NCBI GenBank assembly: GCA_945860865.1
Contig: CAMARW010000002.1
Location: forward strand, 62,001 to 126,000
Direction of reading: 5' to 3'
Source of the DNA: Chitinophaga pinensis
Lineage (GTDB): Bacteria > Bacteroidota > Bacteroidia > UKL13-3
Length of the DNA: 64,000 nucleotides
Both the position numbers and the translations under genes were made by a program. This document shows positions 37,519 to 45,339 of the stretch, piece by piece (the stretch's first letter is position 1; each line of letters starts with the position of its first letter). The notes below the pieces were generated by a model. The model worked only from the letters and a program-made list of their open reading frames with translations, made no database searches and was not told where the DNA came from.

Positions 37519-38463
37519 TTAAACATTCAATTTATTTTCATCATTTGCATAAATGTTTTTCATCATCCAGGCTATCCCTGCGCAAAGTAAAGCAGATAAA
37601 ACGCCCCAATACCATGGAAAATGATAATTTTCGTTAAATACCTCAAAAGCTGACAAGTCCTTTTGAAAGTAAACAACCAAAACAGCCATGGCATTATTTA
37701 CAAAATGAGCCATAATGGGCACAAAAATACTGCCTGAATGCACAAATAGATAGCCTAGTAAAACGCCCATTGCAAAACGCGGAACAAAACCGTAAAACTG
37801 TCCGTGGAATCCACTAAAAACAATAGCCGAAACGATTATTGCCACCCACGCATTATCAAAAACCAAACGCGTATATTGCAGTAAAATTCCCCTAAAAAAG
37901 AATTCCTCACAAACCGCAGGAACCAAGGCCACAACAAATAGATTAAGCATAAGCATTGGCCAAGTATCTGCAGCCACAAACAATTTGGTTATAGCCTCTG
38001 CTTGCTGTTCCATTTGACGTATAGTTTGCTCCCAAGCTTGCCAAGAGGCTGGTAACTGCATGTTTTGGTTCAGTTCGTAAACCCAAGAAATAGCCGGTGT
38101 AGCTGCAAGTATAGATAAGACAGCAAGGACAATAAGCTTGGGCGACACTTTGTTTTGATACTTTATAAGCGAGTTAATGGGGTATTTGATAGCGGCAGGA
38201 AACAAAAGAGATGGAATTAAAAACATACCAATGCCACCGCCAATAGTTTGGTAAAACTTAAGGGCGGCAATAACTTGTGTATCTTCTTTGGTTAGTTCAT
38301 TTAAATTGATTGCGCTGAGATCTACCTGAAAAAATAATTGCACCAAACCCTGACTTAAAAACACGCCTAAACTGCCAAAAACCAGAACCATGCCGGTTAA
38401 AATTAATATTTTACCAAAATATCCTAAAAACTGTTCGCCACTTTGATGCATTCTTCCCTCCAT
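37519..38463 (-). CDS. CPBP family intramembrane metalloprotease
   Basis: A 314-aa protein with about eight transmembrane helices. The CPBP/Abi motifs are in order: motif 1 EEFFFRG (Glu-Glu and Arg), motif 2 FSGFHGQFYGFVPRFAMG with the metal-binding His, and motif 3 HFVNNAMAV. It belongs to the Rce1-like glutamic/metallo intramembrane proteases, though many bacterial members have unproven activity. ATG 38463 (MEGRMHQSGEQF) or ATG 38451 is preferred; a further upstream frame would run into the divergent dus promoter. Confidence 0.88.
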   Translation of the reverse strand: MEGRMHQSGEQFLGYFGKILILTGMVLVFGSLGVFLSQGLVQLFFQVDLSAINLNELTKEDTQVIAALKFYQTIGGGIGMFLIPSLLFPAAIKYPINSLIKYQNKVSPKLIVLAVLSILAATPAISWVYELNQNMQLPASWQAWEQTIRQMEQQAEAITKLFVAADTWPMLMLNLFVVALVPAVCEEFFFRGILLQYTRLVFDNAWVAIIVSAIVFSGFHGQFYGFVPRFAMGVLLGYLFVHSGSIFVPIMAHFVNNAMAVLVVYFQKDLSAFEVFNENYHFPWYWGVLSALLCAGIAWMMKNIYANDENKLNV

Positions 38464-38502
38464 TTTATTTACTTTCGTACGCAATATATTAAAGAAAAGC
38501 TT

Positions 38503-39498
38503 GTGGCAAAAATTGGCAACATAGATTTAGGAGATTTTCCCTTATTACTCGCTCCCATGGAAGACGTAAGCGACCCACCTTTTAGAGCGGTGTGCAAAGC
38601 CAATGGTGCAGACTTAATGTATACCGAATTTATTTCGTCGGAGGGATTAATTAGAGATGCCATAAAAAGCAAACAAAAACTAGATATATTTGATTATGAA
38701 CGTCCAATAGGCATACAAATCTTCGGGGGAGATGAAGAAGCGATGGCATTAGCCACTCAAATAGTATCGGTTGCTGAACCCGATTTGGTGGATATTAACT
38801 TCGGTTGCCCAGTAAAAAAGGTAGTTTGCAAGGGTGCCGGTGCAGCTATTTTAAAAGATTTGCCTAAAATGGTAAAACTTACTGATTCGGTGGTTAAGGC
38901 AACCCATTTGCCTGTTACTGTAAAAACCCGTTTGGGATGGGATGAAAACTCAAAAAATGTTGAAGAAGTGGCAGAACGCTTGCAAGATGTGGGTATTCAG
39001 GCTTTAACCGTGCATGGCCGAACACGCGCACAACTGTATAAAGGAGAGGCCGATTGGACACTCATAGCTAAAATAAAAAATAATCCCAGGATTACCATTC
39101 CTATTTTTGGGAATGGCGACATTGATTCGCCCGAAAAAGCCTTAGAGTATAAAAATAAATTTGGGGTAGATGGCATTATGATAGGCAGGGCGGCCATTGG
39201 ATATCCTTGGATTTTTAATGAAATAAAATATTTCTTTGAAACAGGCAAGCACCTTGCCCCTCCCGATATTGAGCAGCGCATAAACGTTTGCCGCACACAT
39301 TTAGAAAAATCTGTTTCGTGGAAAGGTCCGCGTGCAGGTATTTACGAAATGCGCCGACATTATGCACCATACTTTAAAGGCATAGATCATTTTAAAGAAT
39401 TTAGAACACAATTGGTTCAGGCCGACCAATTCGAAGAAATATTATTTATTTTAGAAAAAGTAGCGTTGCATTACCAAGGTGTGCCACAACTTTCTTAA
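38503..39498 (+). CDS. dusB: tRNA-dihydrouridine synthase
   Basis: A 331-aa FMN enzyme reducing uridine to dihydrouridine in the tRNA D-loop. The TIM barrel starts FPLLLAPMEDVSDPPFRAV; the catalytic Cys is C102 in DINFGCPVKKVV; FMN contacts lie in TVKTRLGWDE, LTVHGRTRAQ and the phosphate site DGIMIGRAAIG. GTG 38503 (MAKIGNIDLGDFP) is chosen because residues before it are not family-like, and the longer frame from 38443 would overlap the divergent CPBP gene. The stop shares the palindrome TTAA with the convergent gene. Confidence 0.93.
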   Translation: MAKIGNIDLGDFPLLLAPMEDVSDPPFRAVCKANGADLMYTEFISSEGLIRDAIKSKQKLDIFDYERPIGIQIFGGDEEAMALATQIVSVAEPDLVDINFGCPVKKVVCKGAGAAILKDLPKMVKLTDSVVKATHLPVTVKTRLGWDENSKNVEEVAERLQDVGIQALTVHGRTRAQLYKGEADWTLIAKIKNNPRITIPIFGNGDIDSPEKALEYKNKFGVDGIMIGRAAIGYPWIFNEIKYFFETGKHLAPPDIEQRINVCRTHLEKSVSWKGPRAGIYEMRRHYAPYFKGIDHFKEFRTQLVQADQFEEILFILEKVALHYQGVPQLS

Positions 39499-40811
39499 GG
39501 TTTTAGCTTTATAAATGCCTCTATTTCTTTTATAAGCAGCGGAGAAACATTACCCGGTTTTTCGTAATTACCAGGACCCATTTCGCCAGGCTCGTCTGTG
39601 CCTAGGTGATTGATATTTTTGAGCAAAACAAAACTTGTTTGGCTTTGCTTTACAAACTGCAAAGCCGCTTGCCACTTATCCATTTCGCTGGTGGGTACTT
39701 GGTAATCTTTCTCTCCTTGAATAAACATAAAAGGCTTATTTCGTAAGCTTTTTAAATGATTCTTGGGCGCAGCTTGGTTCAGGCTTAATAAATATTTGGT
39801 GGTAAGTCCATCGGGTAAAGAATCATTGGGGCTATTTGGGCCGAACCTATCTCTGGCATACAAGGCTTTTTGCTTGAGTTGTTGGTAAGGCAATTTTTTA
39901 TTTTCGGGCAAATCTTTGGATAAAAAATCTGCTTGGTAAACCATTAAATCTGGCAAACCGCTGTAATTGGCAAATAGTCCAATATAGCCTTTTACACCTT
40001 TAACTTTACCTGCTAAATACGGCAATAAATGTCCACCCAAACTATGCCCCATTACATAAATTTGTTTGGGGTTAATGTTAGGTTGTTGCTGCAACATGGC
40101 AATGGCCAGCTTTAAATCTTGCGTATACTCATCGTCTATATTAAAATTAGTGTTGCTTGCCAAAGTATTTTTATGTGTATAGGTTCTTTTATCAAACCTA
40201 AAAACGGCTATATTTTGGGAGGCCAAACCCCAAGCAATGTCTTTATAAATTCTTTTTGAACCTATACTTAAATCCTTGTCGCTTGGGCCAGAGCCTGCCA
40301 GTATAATAAGTACAGGAAAATCTTTGCCTTTTCGAGGAATGCTCAGCAATCCTTCTAGCGGATATTTGGGATCGGCCAATGTTTTTTTATACTCATAGAA
40401 CAAAGATTCATCGGCGTAAGCAGGCGGCTCGTAGGGCATTTTAAGCGGCTCTAGAAACAGGCCACTCATTTTACCTTGGAGGTTAAAAACTATTTTAAGC
40501 AACCAAGTTTTATTTTCAAAAACCACAGGTGTTTTGCTTACAAACAATGAATCTATGCGCTTAAAGGTAGTTTCTTTAACCTGCTGCACTTCGCCAAATT
40601 GCATATTTATGCCATCCCACAAATCTTCTAAACCGTTTGCCTCCAAAATGCGACTCATTTCATAATCGAGCATAGGATTTATTTGTTCAAATTGACGGGC
40701 TTTAAACTGGGCAATTATCTTTTGCGCATTGGCTTTAATATCCAAAGTATCTTGCGCCCAAATTGGCGAGGTAAACAAGAAGAAAAGTGTAAATAAGCGC
40801 AAGGATTTCAT
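39495..40811 (-). CDS. Secreted alpha/beta hydrolase with DUF3887 domain
   Basis: A 438-aa exported protein (signal ends PIWAQ). An N-terminal DUF3887-like domain (about 25-125) is followed by an alpha/beta hydrolase fold: oxyanion-region VLIILAGSGPSDKD, nucleophile elbow VMGHSLGGHLLP, acid in FIQGEKDYQVP and His in NINHLGTDEPG. Predicted esterase or dienelactone-hydrolase-like enzyme in the periplasm; substrate unknown. The stop codon overlaps that of dus by three bases on opposite strands. Confidence 0.87.
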   Translation of the reverse strand: MKSLRLFTLFFLFTSPIWAQDTLDIKANAQKIIAQFKARQFEQINPMLDYEMSRILEANGLEDLWDGINMQFGEVQQVKETTFKRIDSLFVSKTPVVFENKTWLLKIVFNLQGKMSGLFLEPLKMPYEPPAYADESLFYEYKKTLADPKYPLEGLLSIPRKGKDFPVLIILAGSGPSDKDLSIGSKRIYKDIAWGLASQNIAVFRFDKRTYTHKNTLASNTNFNIDDEYTQDLKLAIAMLQQQPNINPKQIYVMGHSLGGHLLPYLAGKVKGVKGYIGLFANYSGLPDLMVYQADFLSKDLPENKKLPYQQLKQKALYARDRFGPNSPNDSLPDGLTTKYLLSLNQAAPKNHLKSLRNKPFMFIQGEKDYQVPTSEMDKWQAALQFVKQSQTSFVLLKNINHLGTDEPGEMGPGNYEKPGNVSPLLIKEIEAFIKLKP

Positions 40812-40851
40812 GGTTTTATGTGGCGCAATTTATAACCAATTTATTTATAAT

Positions 40852-42618
40852 TTAGACCGAAAAATACGCCTCCTCACATTCCTTTATTTCGGCAAGAGCA
40901 GAAGGCAAATTATTTGCAGCAAAAAACTGCTTATAATAAGCGATTCCTTCCTGCAGGTTTTTTTCAAAAGTTTGGAGGTAATTTGTACGCTGTTTGCTCA
41001 GGGGTTGCTCAGATTCTGAAACCGCTTCTTTGAAAAAAGCAATATACAATTGCAGCTCTTTTACAAACATGTGCGGCCGGTCTTTTCTAGTTAAAATATC
41101 TTTTCTGCCATAAATATGATCTACCATATCTTGCAGAGAAATTAATTGGTTAAAGTAGGCTAGATTTGGACCAGGACAAATAGATACGGCGCCATCGTAG
41201 TATTTGGTTGGAATATTATAGCGCAACAAAGCAGCATTGGTTAAACCCACACATAAGCACTCGCGGGTGGTGGTTAATTCAAATTCTTTTTGAAATGCTT
41301 TATCGCTTAAACCTTTTGTTTTTAAGTCTTGTAAGCGCAGGTTTTGGTACTGACGAGAAGCGGTGCAAATTGGTTTTTCTGTATATTCTTTATTAAGCAC
41401 CGAATATTTTTTAGGGCAAGAACTACCGGGTCTATTTTTCTGAATGAGGAGTTCTTTGGCATATGCCATGCTATTGTTTTTAATATTGTTGAACCTAACG
41501 CCCAAAGGAGAGTTATGACTCAAATAAAAATCAGACTCGCGGGCTTCGCACAATTGCTGTAAAGTGGCATCATCCACGGTGGTGGCTTCGGGCACTAATA
41601 AAAAAGTACTACCCCAACCCAAGGCATCTAATTGGTATTGCGCTAGCAATAGTTGGTGTTCATCTGCAGTGCCCAAACCACCTTGTGCTGTAAATTTTTG
41701 TTCCAATGCATTGACCGGCAGCGGAATATTTTTTTCTTTTAAAGCCGCGGCGTACAATTTAAACAAAGTCTCTTTTAACTCAACTCTATGTTGTTTAAAC
41801 TCCTCCAAAATAGGCCCCATCAATAATCCATCTGTGGCAAATGCATGTCCCCCACAATTTAAACCAGATTCCATTCTAAATTCACTCACCCACAAACCCT
41901 TTTTGGCTAAAAACTTTCCCTGAATTAAAGCAGAGCGGTAATCGCTAATTTTTAAAATAATTCTCTTTTTAAGCCTACCTGAAGCATCAGGGTAAAAATC
42001 TTTAAACTGTTCAAAATAGCTGTAAAGGCGAGGGTTTAGTCCGGCAGAAAGAACCACAGATGAAGACAGATTGCTTTGGGCAAAACCACGTAATGCGGAG
42101 TGAGCATCATTATATTCATGCGGTAATTTTTCGCCCTGATACTCATTTTCCCTATCCAATTTGGTCATTATATTAATGTCAATATCGCCAGCCAATAAAT
42201 GGGTTTGCACCCAATTACGTAGCGATTGATCCATGCCTTGCAAGCTAAGGCGTGCCATAAACTCCTTTTTTAGCTGCGAAGAATTGGGTAATAATTTAAA
42301 ATATTTTTCTAGTTCACTCCCCTTTTCCCATGCGGCATTTTTTATATTTTCTAATTTTAACTGCACTATTTCCTGAACCAAATTGAGGTAAGAAGTAACA
42401 CGTTTTGCCCTAAAATCTGCCACTTTATTACTAATTTCATCATAAGCCATATTAAATTGCTTGGCATAATAAGCGCGCATTTGTTCAAGCAAAGTATCAT
42501 CAACCATAGAAATTACAGAAGAAATACCAAATGGAGCCAACTTAATGGGAGAATCTATGGTAAATGCCACGCCCATAACAGGCACATGGAATGTGTGGTT
42601 AATTGCGGTAATTGTCAT
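40852..42618 (-). CDS. Conserved uncharacterised protein, nitronate-monooxygenase-like TIM barrel with Cys-rich C-terminus
   Basis: A 588-aa cytosolic protein with no named family that I can assign. The N-terminus (VPVMGVAFTIDSPIKLAPF, GISSVISMVDD) resembles the first strand of FMN-dependent TIM barrels. GLNCGGHAFATDG (252-264) recalls the Gly-Gly-His of nitronate monooxygenase, and AQGGLGTADEHQ (311-322) followed by GWGSTFLLVPEA (334-345) recalls its phosphate-binding region. The C-terminus has five closely placed cysteines (C401, C418, C454, C456, C481), with RECLCVGLTNAALL and SICPGPNLAYF, possibly a metal or Fe-S site. I recall close relatives only in Bacteroidota, always unnamed. No partner gene is adjacent; the hydrolase at 39495 is 41 bp downstream. 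Confidence 0.7.
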   Translation of the reverse strand: MTITAINHTFHVPVMGVAFTIDSPIKLAPFGISSVISMVDDTLLEQMRAYYAKQFNMAYDEISNKVADFRAKRVTSYLNLVQEIVQLKLENIKNAAWEKGSELEKYFKLLPNSSQLKKEFMARLSLQGMDQSLRNWVQTHLLAGDIDINIMTKLDRENEYQGEKLPHEYNDAHSALRGFAQSNLSSSVVLSAGLNPRLYSYFEQFKDFYPDASGRLKKRIILKISDYRSALIQGKFLAKKGLWVSEFRMESGLNCGGHAFATDGLLMGPILEEFKQHRVELKETLFKLYAAALKEKNIPLPVNALEQKFTAQGGLGTADEHQLLLAQYQLDALGWGSTFLLVPEATTVDDATLQQLCEARESDFYLSHNSPLGVRFNNIKNNSMAYAKELLIQKNRPGSSCPKKYSVLNKEYTEKPICTASRQYQNLRLQDLKTKGLSDKAFQKEFELTTTRECLCVGLTNAALLRYNIPTKYYDGAVSICPGPNLAYFNQLISLQDMVDHIYGRKDILTRKDRPHMFVKELQLYIAFFKEAVSESEQPLSKQRTNYLQTFEKNLQEGIAYYKQFFAANNLPSALAEIKECEEAYFSV

Positions 42619-42640
42619 AAAATCGTTTTTAAACTACCCG

Positions 42641-42648
42641 CAAACTTA
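42641..42648 (-). promoter_or_regulatory. Candidate -7 element of the 588-aa gene
   Basis: TAAGTTTG on the minus strand matches TAnnTTTG, 23 nt before the ATG. The nearest TTGG upstream (42667-42664) is spaced 15 nt, shorter than the usual 19, so help from an activator is plausible. Confidence 0.45.
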
Positions 42649-42671
42649 AGGTAATAAAAAAAGCCAATATA

Positions 42672-42683
42672 TGACCAAGGTCA
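42672..42683. promoter_or_regulatory. TGACC-AA-GGTCA inverted repeat, candidate operator
   Basis: A perfect 5-2-5 inverted repeat 54 nt before the 588-aa gene. Its centre is about 42 nt upstream of the predicted start (assuming initiation 6 nt after the -7 box), the position of class II activator sites of the Crp/Fnr type. The binding protein is unknown. Confidence 0.35.
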
Positions 42684-42940
42684 GTTTTTGAAAAAAGGTT
42701 TTAGGTAATAGATGCTGACGATTGCATAATCTGTCACGTATAGAGAGTTCTCAATGGAACAGGTATTTTATATGGCTCCAGCAGTTGTAAACAAGTGAAA
42801 GTTGCTGTTATAATCTTTGGCAATCTTTACTCATAAGTATCTTATAATTAAGTATATAGCAGATTTTTATTTTACCTTTAAAATAGGAACTTGCTTATAA
42901 TAAAAGCAGATAGGAAATAGGAAATAAAAATATTACGAGC

Positions 42941-43855
42941 TCAATGCGTAATAAAATTTAGGAGTAGTTGTCTGTAGTTTTCAAAGCCAAGCGAAATGGG
43001 CACATTGCTATGATCTGCGCCCTGCACCCTATGGGCTATTTTGAAGCTACCTGTATGGTTTTTGTAAACTACTTCGCCATGGGTAAGTATATTAAGGAAA
43101 TCATCATTTGTTCCATGTATCCAGCACAGAGGCTGATTTACCTTTTTAATTTCCTCTGCATTATCAATTTTTAGGTTGGTAACAAAAGAAGCAGGCAAGG
43201 CTAAACCAGAACCATCGGCGACCATTACAGCAGCGCTGGCAAATGGCGCTTCTAATATAACCTTTTGAACACGCATGCTGCGTGGGTTTGCAGCTAGTTC
43301 GCAGCTAGGTGCAGAGCCCATGCTAAAGCCATAAATAATGAGCCTTTCATTACTTAATCCTTTGCTTTTTAGCCATTGCATAGCGGCATCTACATCATTG
43401 TACAAACCCTCCTCGCTGGGCTTGCCCTCTGATAAACCGTAACCTTGGTAATCTAGCATTAAAACCCCATACCTATGTTTTTGTCCAACATGCGCCAATA
43501 GCTTAGCACGCTGCCAATAAAAATCCATATGCCATTTATTGCCATGGCAATAAAGTATAACCGTATCGGTAGCAATTTGTGCCATATCTCCTAGGTAAGT
43601 GGCATATATTTTCACAGACTGGTTATCGCTGGTTTTAGATTGCAATCTAAAAACCGCCTGCATACTATCTTGAATTTGGTAACTGGCATCTAATTTAAAA
43701 TCTTGAATGCCGGTATAGTTATCCCATTTATACTCCGATATTTTATCGCTGGTATTATACAAGTTGCTATCTAAACGCAAGCAAGCGCTAAAGAGCAGGT
43801 TTGAACCAAAAAATGCAACTAAACCAATGTTTTTAAAGTTAAAGATATGCTTCAT
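42941..43855 (-). CDS. Alpha/beta hydrolase lipoprotein
   Basis: A 304-aa protein with a lipobox-like signal (SNLLFSAC, Cys at 25). Alpha/beta hydrolase motifs: VILYCHGNKWHMDFYW (oxyanion region), LMLDYQGYGLSEGKP, nucleophile YGFSMGSAPSCEL, Asp in IHGTNDDFLN and His in VQGADHSNVP. It resembles the BEM46/FrsA-like group. Its ATG overlaps the stop of the upstream gene (TAATG), so it is coupled to the lipoprotein at 43855. Confidence 0.88.
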   Translation of the reverse strand: MKHIFNFKNIGLVAFFGSNLLFSACLRLDSNLYNTSDKISEYKWDNYTGIQDFKLDASYQIQDSMQAVFRLQSKTSDNQSVKIYATYLGDMAQIATDTVILYCHGNKWHMDFYWQRAKLLAHVGQKHRYGVLMLDYQGYGLSEGKPSEEGLYNDVDAAMQWLKSKGLSNERLIIYGFSMGSAPSCELAANPRSMRVQKVILEAPFASAAVMVADGSGLALPASFVTNLKIDNAEEIKKVNQPLCWIHGTNDDFLNILTHGEVVYKNHTGSFKIAHRVQGADHSNVPISLGFENYRQLLLNFITH

Positions 43856-44538
43856 TAGAACCTCCTTATTAATTGAAAATAAACCCCCACAGCACCCTTT
43901 TGATTAATACCAATATAATCTACCACATTGGGTGTATTGCTTACCCCTGGCGCAACCCATTTGGTTTCTATGCCATACGACCATTTGCGCGGACTATATA
44001 AAAATCCAATATGCGGATTAACGTACCATTGTTTATTTTGCGCTTCGTTGTGGGCTCTTTGTGTGCTTGGTTCGAACCAATTATTTATACCTGCATAGAG
44101 CATTTTTTTGGGGCCCCAGTTTTTATAAACGTTTAAATCTAGTTGTGGCCAAAATTTGGCTTTGCCTTCCCAATGGTCAATGGCAATTTGCATAGCTGGA
44201 TTTACACTTATACCCAACTGTAATTTTTGATTAGCATAAAGCTCCCTGCAAATACCAAGGTCTGTTTGAAACACACCAAAAGCCAAGGCGGTAAGGTGCA
44301 CAGAACCAAAGGCAGTGGTTTTATTGTTTAAGCCACGGGCGTAAAAAGCACTGGTGTATGGAATAGGAATGGGTGCACCAGCAAATGTAATAAGCGGCCC
44401 ACCTAAGTTTGCGCCCACTGCTTTCTCACCTTTGGCTAATGGTTTTACTATACGCGTGGGAGAGCAAGACAACAAAAACACAACAACTGCAAAGAAGCAA
44501 CTTGTATGCTTTATAAAAAGTTTATTGGCATGATTCAT
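43855..44538 (-). CDS. Hypothetical outer-membrane lipoprotein
   Basis: A 227-aa protein from ATG 44538 (MNHANKLFIKH). The signal ends in a lipobox FLLSC, followed by SPTRIVKPLAKGEKAVGANLGG. The rest is beta-strand rich with aromatic and glycine alternation (FWPQLDLNVYKNWGPKKMLYAG) and ends VYFQLIRRF, compatible with a small outer-membrane barrel. I do not recognise a named family. It is coupled to the hydrolase downstream by a TAATG overlap. Confidence 0.7.
   Translation of the reverse strand: MNHANKLFIKHTSCFFAVVVFLLSCSPTRIVKPLAKGEKAVGANLGGPLITFAGAPIPIPYTSAFYARGLNNKTTAFGSVHLTALAFGVFQTDLGICRELYANQKLQLGISVNPAMQIAIDHWEGKAKFWPQLDLNVYKNWGPKKMLYAGINNWFEPSTQRAHNEAQNKQWYVNPHIGFLYSPRKWSYGIETKWVAPGVSNTPNVVDYIGINQKGAVGVYFQLIRRF
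44067..44080. repeat. TTGGTTCGAACCAA, 14-bp perfect palindrome (copy 3)
   Basis: It lies inside the lipoprotein coding region. An identical 14-mer is at 52085-52098. Confidence 0.6.
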
Positions 44539-44628
44539 TTTACACAATAATTAGTCAGCCAATTTAGCAAAATAAATAAAAATTATATTTTTTATGTAAA
44601 TGATAAATAATATAAATGAATTTACATA

Positions 44629-44654
44629 CTATTGTAGAAGTTTTACTACAATAG
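44629..44654. promoter_or_regulatory. Perfect 9-bp inverted repeat in a divergent promoter region
   Basis: CTATTGTAG, 8 nt, CTACAATAG. It lies between the divergent lipoprotein (starts 44538) and the zinc-ribbon operon (starts 44684), 29 nt before the latter's ATG. No T run follows, so it is not a terminator. A dimeric repressor site or an mRNA leader hairpin are the two readings. The halves contain TGTA/TACA as in BlaI/CopY-type operators, but spacing differs. Confidence 0.5.
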
Positions 44655-44683
44655 CCACCCAAAACAATTAAATTTACTACCTC

Positions 44684-44827
44684 ATGAAATGCCCCAATTG
44701 CCTCGGCACAAACGATTTAGAACGCGTTAAAAGAAGTTTTTTAGAGAAAATATTAAAACCATCTTACCAAAAATTCATTTGTTTAAGATGCCACAAAAAA
44801 ATTTTAGTTAAAGTAAAAAAAGTTTAA
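44684..44827 (+). CDS. Zinc-ribbon micro-protein, 47 aa
   Basis: A small frame ATG 44684 to TAA 44827 reading MKCPNCLGTNDLERVKRS and ending with KFICLRCHKKILVKVKKV. Two CxxC knuckles (C3/C6 and C33/C36), separated by 26 residues, form a plausible zinc ribbon; the body is strongly basic. It is 34 bp upstream of the DUF1456 gene on the same strand, which is itself 1 bp from a serine hydrolase gene, so it is probably the first gene of that operon. The CxxC pairing argues that it is real despite its size. Nucleic-acid or ribosome binding is a guess. Confidence 0.65.
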   Translation: MKCPNCLGTNDLERVKRSFLEKILKPSYQKFICLRCHKKILVKVKKV

Positions 44828-44861
44828 AAATCTTACCTTGCCATTCTTATTTAAATAAGTA

Positions 44862-45338
44862 ATGCAAAACAATGATATATTAAGAAGGTTACGTTACACT
44901 TTTCAACTTACCGATACAAACGTTATAGAACTTTGCGCAGCTGGAGGTTTAGAAACTAACAGAGAAACAATAAGCAATTGGTTAAAAAAAGACGACGACC
45001 CTGATTTTGTATCCTTGTACGACATTGATTTGGCAGCCTTCTTAAATGGCTTTATTACCCAGAAAAGGGGTAAAAAAGAAGGAGACAGTGCGAAGCCAGA
45101 AAAAAGCTTAAACAACAATATTATTTTGCGCAAACTTAAGATTGCACTCAATTTAAAAGATGAAGACATTTTAGACTTGCTAAACCTAGCTGATTTTAAG
45201 TTTAGCAGGCACGAATTAAGTGCGCTTTTTAGGAAGCCAGAACAAGAGCAATTTAGGGCTTGCAAAGATCAAGTATTAAGAAATTTTTTAATGGGATTGC
45301 AATTAAAACATAGGTTAAACAGTCAAGACACCTTATAA
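44862..45338 (+). CDS. DUF1456 (YehS-like) protein
   Basis: A 158-aa protein with two copies of the DUF1456 unit. Each starts NDILRRLRYTF / NNIILRKLKIAL and continues with a helical ISNWLKKDDDP / LSALFRKPEQE module. E. coli YehS has the same duplicated layout; function unknown. Its stop is 1 bp before the ATG of the serine hydrolase gene. Confidence 0.9.
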   Translation: MQNNDILRRLRYTFQLTDTNVIELCAAGGLETNRETISNWLKKDDDPDFVSLYDIDLAAFLNGFITQKRGKKEGDSAKPEKSLNNNIILRKLKIALNLKDEDILDLLNLADFKFSRHELSALFRKPEQEQFRACKDQVLRNFLMGLQLKHRLNSQDTL

Positions 45339-45339
45339 G

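Larger units (their letters stand above)
42619..42940. other. Intergenic region, 322 bp
   Basis: No open frame worth calling on either strand. Next to the 588-aa gene it holds a -7-like box (42641-42648, minus strand) and a TGACC-AA-GGTCA inverted repeat. Near its right end it has a short 7-nt repeat (GGAAATA twice, 42913-42926), 15 nt past the stop of the minus-strand hydrolase. The middle (about 42700-42900) shows nothing I can name. Confidence 0.5.

Noticed and set aside
38443-38502. Longer dus N-terminus
   Set aside because: It would overlap the start of the divergent CPBP gene and the extra residues do not resemble Dus; GTG 38503 fits the family.
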